A stretch of 64,000 nucleotides of DNA from JAHJQZ01 sp963676075 (GTDB lineage: Bacteria > Pseudomonadota > Alphaproteobacteria > Rhizobiales > Devosiaceae): NCBI GenBank assembly GCA_963676075.2, contig CAXXNZ010000011.1:434001-498000 (forward strand). Reading direction: 5' to 3'. A program made the translations under genes and the position numbers. The notes below the pieces were generated by a model. That model was not told the origin of the DNA, made no database searches, and saw nothing but the letters and a program-made list of their open reading frames with translations. This document shows, piece by piece, positions 1-8,906 of this stretch (within the stretch, counting starts at the first letter, position 1; the number at the start of each line of letters is the position of its first letter).

Positions 1-289
1 TCCGCCACGGGGAGCGTTGTATCTCGCTGCAGGATTGAGAGGATTTTCCGATCGATCTTGTCCAGCGCCACTTTTGGTCCCCCGTAGACAAACATTCCAA
101 TGCGCATGCCATCTCTGCACGTATCGGGAAAGGCAGCGCACGAAAGGCCTTATTCAACGCAACATTGTTCCACATGTCAACGGCAACTCAGTGTCGCATT
201 CCCCTCAAGGATATCCCTCGGCAGAAACGAGCTATTAACCACGCGCATTTAGGCTTTGGGCGGCGCAAGTCAGTTGTTTTCCGCGCCGC
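1..289. other. Left-edge region without a convincing gene
   Basis: This stretch precedes the first histidine kinase. A 73-codon open frame on the plus strand (17-238) shows no recognisable domain, no good ribosome binding site and an unbiased composition, so I do not call it. The segment probably holds the promoter of the kinase, but no clear -35/-10 pair stands out. Confidence 0.4.
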
Positions 290-1828
290 GTGAGTGAAGA
301 TATGCCGCGTACTCTGGCAAACAATCCCAATGAGAACGCCGAGAGGCATCGGCTGAACAAACGCAATGTTCAGCGAGCCGTTTTCGACGCGCGCCAGCGG
401 CTGACCTCAGCCAGCGGCACGCGGTCGTCCTTCGACTTCGAGCTTTTGCAGGAATATGCGTCCTCGCGCCTGTCGGCAGGCTGGGCTCTGCCGTTGCTGA
501 TGGCGATTCTTGCGTTGTTCGCCTCAATCTGGGTGGCGCCGATCGTCGCCCTGATCTGGGCAGGTTCTGTCGCCGCCACCAACACGTTCGTGGTGCTTTT
601 GTGCCGGCGCTTCATATCTCAGCAAGCCGAGAATTTCGACGCAAAGCGCTGGACAACCGCTTTCGTCATCGGAGAATCGGTATTCGGCCTCAGCTGGACG
701 CTGCTGGTGCTGTTCCTGTTCACCCCGGCGCGCGAGGGGGTGTCGGTCATCACCTTCGCCCTGCTTCTGATCGGCGTTGCCGCAAACACCGTTTCGACCC
801 GCTCGCTGCCGGGGGCGACACTGGTCAGCACCGCGCCCGCAACACTTGCCGTCAGCGTGGCGCTGCTGACCCTCAACGACCCTCTGGCCTATTCGATGGC
901 TGTCATTGCGATCGGCGCCGAGGTGTTCTTCTTTTTCCTGGCGCGTCGGCTCAACGCCTCGGCCATCGACACCCTGAAGCACCAGGCGGAAAAGGACGCA
1001 CTGATTTTCGAGCTTGAAGATGCGCGCAACATGTCCGAGGAAGCCCGTCGCCAGGCCGAACGCGCCAATATCGCCAAGTCGAGTTTCCTCGCCACGATGA
1101 GCCACGAGCTACGCACCCCGCTCAATGCCATCATCGGCTTCTCCGAAGTGCTCAAGTCTGAATTGCTCGGCCCACACCAGGTGCCGCAATACAAGGAATA
1201 TGCGGGCGACATTCACAGCTCCGGCCAGCATCTTCTGAACCTCATCAACGAACTGCTGGATCTCTCCCGCATCGAAGCAGGCAAATACGAACTCAACGAG
1301 GAAGCCATCTCCCTGGTCGACATCACCGAGGATTGCCGACGGATGCTCGAGATCCGCGCCAATGCCAAATCGATCGAGGTCACCGCACGCTACGGCGAGA
1401 ACATGCCCAAGCTCTGGGCCGACGAGCGGGCCGTGCGCCAGGTGGTGCTCAACCTGATGTCGAACGCCATCAAGTTCACCCCGCAGTCTGGCAAGATCCA
1501 GCTCGTCGTCGATCGTTCGGGCGACGGCGGCGAGTACATCTCGGTCAGGGACAACGGTCCGGGCATCCCGGAAAACGAGATCGAGACCGTGCTCACCTCG
1601 TTCGGACAGGGCTCGCTGGCCCAGAAAACAGCCGAACAGGGCGCCGGACTCGGCCTCCCCATTGTCCAGCAGATCATGGAACTGCACCAGGGCCGGTTCG
1701 ATCTGTTCTCCAAGCTGAGGTTCGGCACCGAGGTCATCGCCACCTTCCCGCGGGCCCGCTGCATGGATGCTATCGCCGCCGTGCACGAAAAGCGCAACCA
1801 GCTCGAAATCTACAACGAGGCGAGCTGA
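290..1828 (+). CDS. Membrane-bound sensor histidine kinase, PleC/DivJ/PdhS-like
   Basis: A 512-residue kinase. The N-terminal 230 residues hold about five to six hydrophobic segments with no periplasmic sensor domain of note, followed by a short coiled coil rich in Glu and Arg. The DHp domain has the H-box SHELRTPLNAIIGFSEVL with phosphoacceptor His272. The catalytic domain shows an N box (NLMSNAIKFTP), G1 (DNGPGIP) and G2 (GAGLGLPIV). The long DHp helix pair (SELLGP, then HSSGQHLLNLINELLDLSRIEAGK) is typical of the alphaproteobacterial PdhS family that acts on DivK-type regulators; that partner is inference. The start is GTG at 290; an in-frame ATG lies at 302. No response regulator is adjacent, as is usual for PdhS kinases. 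Confidence 0.85.
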   Translation: MSEDMPRTLANNPNENAERHRLNKRNVQRAVFDARQRLTSASGTRSSFDFELLQEYASSRLSAGWALPLLMAILALFASIWVAPIVALIWAGSVAATNTFVVLLCRRFISQQAENFDAKRWTTAFVIGESVFGLSWTLLVLFLFTPAREGVSVITFALLLIGVAANTVSTRSLPGATLVSTAPATLAVSVALLTLNDPLAYSMAVIAIGAEVFFFFLARRLNASAIDTLKHQAEKDALIFELEDARNMSEEARRQAERANIAKSSFLATMSHELRTPLNAIIGFSEVLKSELLGPHQVPQYKEYAGDIHSSGQHLLNLINELLDLSRIEAGKYELNEEAISLVDITEDCRRMLEIRANAKSIEVTARYGENMPKLWADERAVRQVVLNLMSNAIKFTPQSGKIQLVVDRSGDGGEYISVRDNGPGIPENEIETVLTSFGQGSLAQKTAEQGAGLGLPIVQQIMELHQGRFDLFSKLRFGTEVIATFPRARCMDAIAAVHEKRNQLEIYNEAS

Positions 1829-1953
1829 GCAGGCTCCGGCAATCCGACAGCGCTTCTTGCTGCGGGATGCGCCAAAGTCCCGGCGCCAAGGTTTTGCCGC
1901 AGCCCATATATCGCACGTCGTGATATGGTTTCACCGCTTTCGCGGAGGCTCCC

Positions 1954-2781
1954 ATGCTCAGGCTCAGTATCGGCATTGGCGCTGGCGTATTGCTGGTCGC
2001 CATTGCCTATTTTGCCGTCTCGTTCCTGTTGTTCGCCCGTTCGATCAAAGCTGAACGCGACGCGCTTGTCGCTGCGGCCGAGCCGAGCGAGATCACCGTC
2101 ACCGAAGAACGACTGGCGAGCCTGCCGGTTCCGGTGCAGCGCCACCTTCGGCAGGCTGGTGTTGTCGGACAGAAAATTCCGCGACTAATCACACTCACGC
2201 AAAAAGGCCGCATCCGTAACGGGCCGAATTCCGGCTGGATGGATTTCACGGCCGAGGAGACCTATTCGACAAATCCGCCGGGATTTGTCTGGCAGGCGTG
2301 GTTTCCATCGCGTGCCATGCCGGTGGTCTTCGGACGCGACCATTACCTTGATGGCGACGGTCGCATCATAATGAAACTTCTCGGCACAGTGCCGATCGCC
2401 GATGTCGGTGGCAGTCCCGCGATGAACCAGGCCTCGCTGATGCGCTATTTCAACGAAATCATGTGGTTTCCTGCCGCCTATGCAGGAGACAATCTGGCAT
2501 GGACACCGGTCAACGACACCAGCGCCGACGTGACGATCACCGATCGCGGCATGAGTGCCACGGCGCGTGTGTTCTTCGATGAGGACGCGCGGGTGATCAA
2601 TTTCCGAGCGGAACGGCTCAACACCAACACCGGCAGGATCGAAACCTGGGAAACACCGCTCAACGGGCAGAAAAGCTTCGCAGGCATCAGCCTACCCGTC
2701 GCCGGATCCGCCGTATGGCAAACGGACACCGGCCCGTTTGCCTATATCGAACTCGAGGTGACCAACGTCAGCTACGAGTAG
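1954..2781 (+). CDS. DUF6544-type protein with N-terminal membrane anchor
   Basis: 275 residues. One N-terminal hydrophobic segment (about residues 4-28) is followed by a soluble region. The pattern VQRHLRQAGVVG, WMDFTAEETYS, MMK-like LLGTVPIADVGG and the late motif VTITDRGMSATARVFFDEDARVINF resemble proteins annotated DUF6544/DUF6920, whose function is unknown. The assignment is from memory of the motif pattern, not from a search. A strong ribosome binding site (GGAGG, five bases before ATG) supports the start. It follows the kinase by 125 bases on the same strand and converges with cobT. Confidence 0.55.
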   Translation: MLRLSIGIGAGVLLVAIAYFAVSFLLFARSIKAERDALVAAAEPSEITVTEERLASLPVPVQRHLRQAGVVGQKIPRLITLTQKGRIRNGPNSGWMDFTAEETYSTNPPGFVWQAWFPSRAMPVVFGRDHYLDGDGRIIMKLLGTVPIADVGGSPAMNQASLMRYFNEIMWFPAAYAGDNLAWTPVNDTSADVTITDRGMSATARVFFDEDARVINFRAERLNTNTGRIETWETPLNGQKSFAGISLPVAGSAVWQTDTGPFAYIELEVTNVSYE

Positions 2782-2802
2782 GCCGCCACGCAGCCGGACG
2801 CC

Positions 2803-3822
2803 TCAGTTGATCTTGCCGGCCACCGCCGCTTCGGCGAAGGTCGCCATGTTCTTGTGAAGATGCAGGCCGGTCTTGGCAACGACTGCCGCCATAGCCGCAC
2901 CGGTCCCCTCGCCGAGCCGCATGTCGAGTTCGAGCACAGGCGTCTTGCCCATTTCCTTGAGCAGCCGCGCATGCGCCTGCTCGGCGGATGCGTGGCCAAA
3001 GATGCAGTGGTCGAGCGCTGCCGGATTGACGGCATGCGCCACCGCAACCGCGGCGGTCGCGACGAACCCGTCGACGATCACCGGTATGTTGCGATGCCGT
3101 GCGGCCATGACGGCGCCGAGCATGCCAGCGAACTCACGACCACCAAGGCGCGCCAGGATCTTCAGCGGATGATCGAGGTCGGCCTTGTGCAAGGCGAGTG
3201 CCCGGTCGACGGCGTCGATCTTGCGGGCCAGCCCTTCATCATCGACACCGGTGCCGCGCCCGACCCAGTCCTTGCCGCTGCCGCCGAACAGGGCGGCTGC
3301 CAGCGCCGCGGCGATGGTGGTGTTGCCGATGCCCATCTCACCGATGCACAAAAGATCCGGATTGCCGGCAATGGCTTCCATGCCATAGGCCAGCGTCGCT
3401 GCTGCGGTGCGGTCGTCCATCGCCGCTTCCTGGGTGATGTCGCCGGTCGGGACCTCCAGTGCCAGCTCGAACACGCGCAAATTGAGCTCATGCAGGGCGC
3501 AAATCTGCGAGATCGCTGCACCGCCATTGGTGAAATTGTCGACCATCTGGCGCGTGACCTCGGCAGGATAGGGCGCGATGCTCTGACGGGTAACGCCGTG
3601 GTTGCCGGCAAATATCGCCACCATCGGATTATCGAGGCTCGGAGACCCCTTGCCCTGCCAGCGCGCCAGGTGCTCGACCAGGCTTTCAAGCTGACCGAGT
3701 GAGCCTTCCGGTTTGGTCAGTTGGGCGTTGCGGGCGCGCACGGTGTCGACCGCCGCCTCATCGCCGTCCGGCACAAGCGTCAGCAATTCGATGAAATCGG
3801 CAAAGGCGGCGGTGTCAGTCAT
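2803..3822 (-). CDS. cobT: Nicotinate-nucleotide--dimethylbenzimidazole phosphoribosyltransferase
   Basis: 339 residues, the normal family length. The enzyme makes alpha-ribazole 5'-phosphate from nicotinate mononucleotide and 5,6-dimethylbenzimidazole, the first step of lower-ligand activation in cobalamin assembly. Visible motifs are GEMGIGNTTIAAAL, GRGTGVDDEGL, FGHASAEQAH and the C-terminal LGEGTGAAMA, whose Glu matches the catalytic base of the Salmonella enzyme. The ATG has a GGAG site seven bases upstream. It is divergent from cobS with a 54-base gap, so both probably share a bidirectional promoter. In Pseudomonas denitrificans naming this is CobU. I see no cobalamin riboswitch in the short gap. 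Confidence 0.95.
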   Translation of the reverse strand: MTDTAAFADFIELLTLVPDGDEAAVDTVRARNAQLTKPEGSLGQLESLVEHLARWQGKGSPSLDNPMVAIFAGNHGVTRQSIAPYPAEVTRQMVDNFTNGGAAISQICALHELNLRVFELALEVPTGDITQEAAMDDRTAAATLAYGMEAIAGNPDLLCIGEMGIGNTTIAAALAAALFGGSGKDWVGRGTGVDDEGLARKIDAVDRALALHKADLDHPLKILARLGGREFAGMLGAVMAARHRNIPVIVDGFVATAAVAVAHAVNPAALDHCIFGHASAEQAHARLLKEMGKTPVLELDMRLGEGTGAAMAAVVAKTGLHLHKNMATFAEAAVAGKIN

Positions 3823-3876
3823 GTCGTACTCCGTTCGGACCCGTGCTAAGAGGCGAACGCATCTTTATTCGGATCA

Positions 3877-4731
3877 ATGATGGGCGAAGAACCTAAAGCG
3901 AGTCGTGCTGCCCCCGGCAACGACAATCAAGACCAACCTGCAAATCCGCCGCAGCCGGACGGTCTGGCCGCTGATTTCGTCATGGCGGTGCGCTTTTATT
4001 CGCTGCTGCCGATGGGCTCAGCCGCGCATGAGCGACCGGATATCAACCGCATCGCCCGCGCCGCGCCGTTTGCCAGCCTTGTCATCGCCGCCCTGCCCGC
4101 ACTGGTGCTGCTTGGTGGATGGGTGCTGCATATGCCCACCCTGTTCACCGCCATCGCTGCCGTCGGGCTCGGCGCAGCCATCACCGGCGCCATGGCCGAA
4201 GACGCCATCGGCGATTCGATGGATGGACTCGGCGGCCGTACGCCTGAACGTCGCCTCGAAATTCTCAAGGACAGCCGCATCGGCGCCTATGGTGTCATCG
4301 GCATCACCATCTTCATCGGTTTGAAAGCAGCGGCGCTGTCGCATCTGCTGACGACGAAAGCCGCCGGCGCGGTTCTCCTGTTCCTCGCCGCGCAGGTCAT
4401 CGCCCGCTCCGGATCGCTCGCCCTCAGCCACTACCTGCCGCCGGCCCGCAAGGATGGCGCGTCGGCGACTGTGGGCGCCCTCAGGCGTGGCCCGATGCTG
4501 ATCGGCTTCGGCTTTGCCGGCTTGATTGCCCTGCTGCTGGCCGCGCCAATTATCGGCGTCATCGGGGTCGGACTGGCACTCCTGTTAGCCTTCCTGACAA
4601 TCATCAGCTGGATCGAATTGTGGAAGCGCCTGATCGGCGGACAGACCGGCGATCTGATCGGCGGCCTTGCTGCCCTCCTTGAAATCGCCGCCTTGACTGC
4701 CTTTATTCTTTTTGCGGGCAGTCCGCGCTGA
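3877..4731 (+). CDS. cobS: Adenosylcobinamide-GDP ribazoletransferase
   Basis: 284 residues. It joins adenosylcobinamide-GDP to alpha-ribazole (phosphate), the last assembly step of adenosylcobalamin, at the inner membrane. The protein is strongly hydrophobic with about seven membrane segments. The acidic motif EDAIGDSMDGLGG followed by RLEILKDSRIGAYG is the conserved metal- and substrate-binding region of CobS/CobV. A polar N-terminal extension of some 25 residues (rich in Asn, Gln and Pro) is longer than in the enterobacterial protein. Two ATGs in a row (3877 and 3880) make the exact start ambiguous. It is divergent from cobT and 24 bases upstream of the aspartic protease gene. Confidence 0.92.
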   Translation: MMGEEPKASRAAPGNDNQDQPANPPQPDGLAADFVMAVRFYSLLPMGSAAHERPDINRIARAAPFASLVIAALPALVLLGGWVLHMPTLFTAIAAVGLGAAITGAMAEDAIGDSMDGLGGRTPERRLEILKDSRIGAYGVIGITIFIGLKAAALSHLLTTKAAGAVLLFLAAQVIARSGSLALSHYLPPARKDGASATVGALRRGPMLIGFGFAGLIALLLAAPIIGVIGVGLALLLAFLTIISWIELWKRLIGGQTGDLIGGLAALLEIAALTAFILFAGSPR

Positions 4732-4755
4732 CACGTTCCGAAGGACCGGGAAAAC

Positions 4756-5442
4756 ATGCTGTTCATCGGCGTCGCGCTTCTTGTGGCCATTGGCCTGGCA
4801 CTGCTCATTTCAGCAGATGCCGGCTCAATCGTCGGTCTTGATCCGTCGGATACGGCGCGACTGGTTGCCGGACTTGCCATTCTCATTCTCATCGCGGGCT
4901 CTATGTTCACCCGACGCCAGCGGCTTGGAGAAATGCTCGGCAATCTCATGCTTTGGGTCGGAATCTTCGGCCTCGCCGTCGGCCTATATTCCTATCGAAA
5001 CGAGCTGGGCAATTTCGGCAATCGGGTGATGGCCGAACTGACCCCCGGCGCAGCTGTCGTTGACGTGCAGAGCGGCACAGCAACCTTCCGTCGCGCGTTT
5101 GGCGGCTCGTTTCGCATCAACACCACCGTCAACGGCCACGAAACCCACATGATTTTCGACACCGGCGCCAGCGCCGTGGTGTTGACCCAGGCCGATGCCA
5201 AAGCCGCCGGTCTGCCGGTCGACAGCCTCGATTATGTCGTGCCGGTCAAAACCGCCAACGGCACCGGCCGCGCTGCGCTCACTCTGCTCGACTCCATCAC
5301 CGTCGGCGACATCACCCGGCATGACATCCGCGCCTACATCACTGACAAAGGCGCGCTCGAAACATCGCTTTTGGGAATGACGTTTCTCGAAACTCTGCAC
5401 GGCTATGCCGTACAAAACGATGCACTGGTTCTAACCGACTAG
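4756..5442 (+). CDS. Membrane-anchored retropepsin-like aspartic protease (TIGR02281 type)
   Basis: 228 residues. Three hydrophobic N-terminal segments (about 1-22, 35-52, 60-78) are followed by a single retropepsin-like domain with the active-site motif IFDTGASAVVL near residue 135 and the second flap region LLGMTFLETLHGY near the C terminus. One Asp-containing lobe implies that the active enzyme is a dimer, as in viral proteases. The TIGR02281 family is a clan AA protease common next to cobS in rhizobia. The physiological substrate is unknown. The gene follows cobS by 24 bases and is probably cotranscribed. Confidence 0.82.
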   Translation: MLFIGVALLVAIGLALLISADAGSIVGLDPSDTARLVAGLAILILIAGSMFTRRQRLGEMLGNLMLWVGIFGLAVGLYSYRNELGNFGNRVMAELTPGAAVVDVQSGTATFRRAFGGSFRINTTVNGHETHMIFDTGASAVVLTQADAKAAGLPVDSLDYVVPVKTANGTGRAALTLLDSITVGDITRHDIRAYITDKGALETSLLGMTFLETLHGYAVQNDALVLTD

Positions 5443-5533
5443 CTGGCGTTGTGGCAGGTCCGGCTCACGGGAACGTGTTCTCCAGAGTAGGCAGATCGCA
5501 GGTCGCATCGACCTTCGTCATGCGGCGGTGGAC

Positions 5534-5581
5534 TTGCACGACGGCACATGACTCCTAAATATATTCCGTAATTCGAATATA
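5534..5581 (+). promoter_or_regulatory. Promoter with ATTC-N8-GAAT operator upstream of DUF302 gene
   Basis: A perfect inverted repeat TATATTC / GAATATA (5560-5566 and 5575-5581) with an eight-base spacer contains ATTC-N8-GAAT. A plausible -35 (TTGCAC, 5534-5539) and -10 (TAAATA, 5556-5561) with a 16-base spacer place the operator over the -10 and start site, a repressor position. ATTC-N8-GAAT is, as I recall it, the site described for the sulfide-responsive ArsR repressors SqrR and BigR. A BigR/SqrR-like protein is encoded at 38522. The repressor-operator link is inference. Confidence 0.6.
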
Positions 5582-5597
5582 ACAGCGAGAGCAGACC

Positions 5598-5984
5598 ATG
5601 AGCTACTATTTCGCCAAGACGATATCCGCCACGCTAGACGAGGCAGTCGAACGCACTACCGCCGCTCTGGCCGCCGAAGGGTTCGGGATCCTGACCCAGA
5701 TCGACATCGCAGCCACCTTGAAAACCAAGCTCGGGGTCGATTTCCGCCCCTACAGGATCCTCGGGGCCTGCAATCCCGGTTTCGCCCACAAGGCACTGAC
5801 TGCCGAAGACAAGATTGGCACCATGTTGCCTTGCAACGTCGTGGTTCAGGAGACCGGTCCGGGCAAGGTGGAAGTCGCCGCTGTCGATCCGATTGCCTCC
5901 ATGCAGGCCATCACCAATCCGAACCTGGCGGAAATCGCTCTCGACGTGCAGAGCAAGTTGAAGGCAGCGATCGAATCTATCTAG
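5598..5984 (+). CDS. DUF302 domain protein
   Basis: 128 residues, cytoplasmic, no signal peptide. The whole protein is one DUF302 domain: N-terminal SYYFAKTISATLDEAVERTTAALAAEGFGILTQID, central YRILGACNPGFAHKAL with a conserved Cys, and LLPCNVVV-like MLPCNVVVQE with a second Cys, ending in a helix. DUF302 has no settled biochemical role. The family often lies near sulfur-oxidation or reactive-sulfur genes, which fits the operator upstream. The gene is monocistronic and its last four bases overlap the end of the convergent dusA. Confidence 0.85.
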   Translation: MSYYFAKTISATLDEAVERTTAALAAEGFGILTQIDIAATLKTKLGVDFRPYRILGACNPGFAHKALTAEDKIGTMLPCNVVVQETGPGKVEVAAVDPIASMQAITNPNLAEIALDVQSKLKAAIESI

Positions 5985-6964
5985 GCACCGTCGGCGTCGA
6001 CTTCCCTGAGGGCGCTAAGCAGCACCTCAGGACCGGCGCCGGGCCGTGTCGCATCCATGCTGAGGATCTGTCGGAACCGTCTGGCGCCCGGCCGGCCATT
6101 GGCCAATCCGAGCATATGCCGCGTGATCTGGTTGAGGCGGGTGCCGCGCACCAGTTCGCCTTCGGCATAACTGGCCATGGCAGTGATGATCTCGCCAAGC
6201 TCCGGCGCGGCGCGATCATCACCGAACAGGCGTCGGTCGACCTCGCCAAGGATCATCGGATCATGATAGGCGGCACGCCCGAGCATGACGCCATCGACAT
6301 GATCGAGATGATTTTCCGCCTCGTCGAGACTGGTGATGCCTCCGTTGATCGCCACCGGCAGCGGCGAGAGGCGCTCTGCAAGCCGATAGACGCGATCGTA
6401 GTCTAGCGGCGGCACCGTACGGTTTTCCTTGGGGCTGAGCCCCTGAAGCCAGGCCTTGCGGGCGTGGACGATCAGCGCATCGACGCCGGCATCGACTAAC
6501 GCGTCTGCAAAGGCATCGAGCGGGCCTTCGATGTCCTGATCGTCGATACCGAGCCGGCACTTGACCGTCACCGGAACGTCGACCGCGCCGTTCATTGCCG
6601 CGACGCATTGGGCCACCAGCTTCGGCTCGGCCATCAGACAGGCGCCGAAACTGCCGGACTGCACGCGGTCCGAGGGGCAGCCGACATTGAGATTGATTTC
6701 GTCATAGCCGTAGTCCGCGCCGATGCGCGCCGCCTCGGCCAGATCGCCCGGATCCGAGCCGCCCAGCTGCAGCGCCACCGGGTGTTCGGCCTCGTGGTAA
6801 CCGATAAGCCGCTCGCGATCGCCATGGATGACGGCGCCTGTCGTGACCATCTCGGTATACAGAAGCGCCCGTTTCGACAGCAGCCGGTGCAGATACCGAC
6901 ACTGGCGATCAGTCCAGTCGATCATAGGCGCGACGGAGAATTTCGGCGGCATATAGGCGGTCAT
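5981..6964 (-). CDS. dusA: tRNA-dihydrouridine(20/20a) synthase DusA
   Basis: An FMN-dependent enzyme that reduces uridine 20 (and 20a) in the D-loop of tRNA using NADPH. Diagnostic segments: SVAPMIDWTDRQCRYLHRLLS at the N terminus, YTEMVTTGAVIHGD, NLNVGCPSDRVQSGSFGACLM with the catalytic Cys, and VKCRLGIDDQD. DusA is told from DusB/DusC by APMxDWTD and GxFGACLM. The start is uncertain: GTG at 6973, ATG at 6964 and ATG at 6952 are in frame; I use 6964. Convergent with the DUF302 gene. Confidence 0.92.
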   Translation of the reverse strand: MTAYMPPKFSVAPMIDWTDRQCRYLHRLLSKRALLYTEMVTTGAVIHGDRERLIGYHEAEHPVALQLGGSDPGDLAEAARIGADYGYDEINLNVGCPSDRVQSGSFGACLMAEPKLVAQCVAAMNGAVDVPVTVKCRLGIDDQDIEGPLDAFADALVDAGVDALIVHARKAWLQGLSPKENRTVPPLDYDRVYRLAERLSPLPVAINGGITSLDEAENHLDHVDGVMLGRAAYHDPMILGEVDRRLFGDDRAAPELGEIITAMASYAEGELVRGTRLNQITRHMLGLANGRPGARRFRQILSMDATRPGAGPEVLLSALREVDADGA

Positions 6965-7046
6965 CTTCCTCACGGAGGCAGGTGTCTTGAAAGCGGCGGT
7001 TTCTAGCAGCTTTCGGCCTTAAAACCCAGATTGGACGTACTGCCCC

Positions 7047-7787
7047 CTAAAGAAGCGTCCGTCCTCCATTCACCGCCAGTTTCTGGCCAGTGATGAACCC
7101 GGCCTTGTCGGACGCCAGAAAAACCACTGCATCCGCGATGTCCTGAGGCACGCCGAAATGCGCAAGCGGTGTAAGTGCCAGATAGGCATCGATGTCCTCT
7201 TGTGCCACATCGGCGTGACGTTCGACCGGTATCCATCCCGGCGCAATCAGGTTGCAGGTGATACCGTCCGGTGCAAGCTCGCACGCCCAGGAGCGTGTCA
7301 TGGACAGCATGGCCCCCTTGGCGGCGGCATAATGGCCGACATTGGCCAGACCAAGTTCAGCAACCTCGGAACCGATATTGATGATGCGACCGCTTTTCCG
7401 CCTGCGCCAGTCGGGCAGGACCGCCTGCAGCAGTTCGAGCGGCCCTTTTAGGAAGAATTCGAGCTGATCGATATAGGTCTGCCAGCTCTGTTGCATGATT
7501 GGCATGGCCGGCTGAGGACCGGTGGCATTGTTGACGATGAGATCGATCGGACCAAGAGTTTCGGCAATCTCCGCTACGCCCGCTTCGATCTGCGCCTTAT
7601 CGATGGCGCTGAAGCGGAAGGCGCGGGCAGTTCCGCCTGCCGTGGCAATCGTTTCGGCAACCCGTCTCGCTCCGTCACCGTCGCGTGAATAGTTGATCGC
7701 GACGGCCCAGCCGTCCGCTGCCAATGCCGTCGAAATGACCGCACCCAGTCCGCGCGATGCGCCAGTGACCAAAGCAACTTTCATCAT
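7047..7787 (-). CDS. SDR-family oxidoreductase (3-oxoacyl reductase-like)
   Basis: 246 residues, a classical short-chain dehydrogenase. The nucleotide-binding motif TGASRGLG lies at residues 8-15, the NNATG stretch replaces the usual NNAG, and the active site is S-(x)n-YAAAK (GSEVAELGLANVGHYAAAKGAM). The Arg after the first strand (NYSRDGDGARR) suggests NADP(H) preference. The substrate cannot be told. It stands between dusA and the lipid kinase on the minus strand, with gaps of about 80-115 bases on each side, so an operon is not obvious. Two adjacent ATGs (7787, 7784) could start it. Confidence 0.85.
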   Translation of the reverse strand: MMKVALVTGASRGLGAVISTALAADGWAVAINYSRDGDGARRVAETIATAGGTARAFRFSAIDKAQIEAGVAEIAETLGPIDLIVNNATGPQPAMPIMQQSWQTYIDQLEFFLKGPLELLQAVLPDWRRRKSGRIINIGSEVAELGLANVGHYAAAKGAMLSMTRSWACELAPDGITCNLIAPGWIPVERHADVAQEDIDAYLALTPLAHFGVPQDIADAVVFLASDKAGFITGQKLAVNGGRTLL

Positions 7788-7900
7788 TCAACCTATGTAT
7801 CTGTCGGTCATTGTTTGGCCGTCAGCCGCAACAAGGCAGCGCAGCGCCCGGCACCCGCATTTCTCACACCTGCTCGGCAGCATATCGCTCCTCGCCGGCG

Positions 7901-8818
7901 CTAGTTACCCTGTTCGCCGGTCGGCGCCAGAACCTTCAGCTCGCCGGGATGGGTGACGATTTCCACTTCCTGTTCGAGCGGGATCAACTCGCCATCTATC
8001 GAGGCCCGCGCCGAGCTTTTGACATTCGGAAAGACCAATTCGACCTTGCGGGCCGTGGAGAAATCCAGATCGGTGCTGTCATTAAGTGATCCGGTGACAA
8101 GGTCCCCAGCCAGACGCAGATAGGCATCCGCTCCGAGAGTCCTTGCACGATAAAGACCGAGCACGCCACGGTTGAGCCGATCGGGACGCGGCAGCATGGC
8201 CTCGCCATAAGGATTGTTGGTCACGACGATCAGGCTGTAGTCGACCTGCCGGTCGAGCTTTTCGCCGTCGCAGGCGATATCGGCACGAAACAGCGGCGGC
8301 GCAGCCATGCTCGAAACCGCCGCAGACAGCCCACTCAGCATCTTGGAAAACCGCGACCCGTGCTGCTGGCGATCGCGTTCCATGACGATGCGCGGTTGTA
8401 GTCCGACCGAGAACTGATGCACGAAGCTGCGACCGTTGGCCGTCGCGACATCGCAATCCATGACTTCTGCCGTGGCCAACGCGACGATAGCCGCGTCAAG
8501 CGCCAACGGCACTTCAAGCGAACGGGCGAACAGGTTCAACGTCCCGGCCGGCAGGACCGCGAGCGCCTTGCCCGACTGCCAGGCAACATGCGCAGCCGCC
8601 GAAATCGTCCCGTCGCCGCCGCCGGCAAGGATCGCTTCGGTGCGCGCGTCCGCGCCGGCGCTGTCGAGCGTTGCGATCAGGTCATTGCCCGAGACCAGCT
8701 CGATCGAAATGTCGTGCCCGGTCTTGATGAATGCCTGTTTGAGCTGAGTCGAAAACGCCTCAAGATCGGTCGTTTTCAGCGTGCCGCCGTCACGGTTGAG
8801 GATTGCCTTGATGCGCAT
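7901..8818 (-). CDS. Diacylglycerol kinase-family lipid kinase
   Basis: 305 residues from the preferred ATG at 8818 (an in-frame start ten codons upstream is possible). The DAGK catalytic domain shows ILNRDGGTL at the start, the ATP-binding GGGDGTISAAAH near residue 65, and LPAGTLNLFARSLEVP, matching the LPxGTxND-like motif. The C-terminal beta domain ends with a motif around SIDGELIPLEQEVEIVTHPGELKVL. This matches the YegS/BmrU type, which phosphorylates lipids such as diacylglycerol, phosphatidylglycerol or sphingosine-like bases. Substrate unknown. It is 58 bases downstream of the GGDEF gene. Confidence 0.85.
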   Translation of the reverse strand: MRIKAILNRDGGTLKTTDLEAFSTQLKQAFIKTGHDISIELVSGNDLIATLDSAGADARTEAILAGGGDGTISAAAHVAWQSGKALAVLPAGTLNLFARSLEVPLALDAAIVALATAEVMDCDVATANGRSFVHQFSVGLQPRIVMERDRQQHGSRFSKMLSGLSAAVSSMAAPPLFRADIACDGEKLDRQVDYSLIVVTNNPYGEAMLPRPDRLNRGVLGLYRARTLGADAYLRLAGDLVTGSLNDSTDLDFSTARKVELVFPNVKSSARASIDGELIPLEQEVEIVTHPGELKVLAPTGEQGN

Positions 8819-8906
8819 GGGTCGGTTCCGGTTTCGTGACGTCGTCAAGCATACAGTGCTTTGCGGACAAACTCAGGTGGTTTGTCGCCCCGTAGCCGAA
8901 CGAATA

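Noticed and set aside
17..238. 73-codon open frame at the left edge
   Set aside because: No ribosome site, no motif and codon use unlike the neighbouring genes.
3823..3876. Cobalamin riboswitch between cobT and cobS
   Set aside because: The gap is only 54 bases and holds no B12-box-like sequence; a cobalamin aptamer needs about 200 bases.
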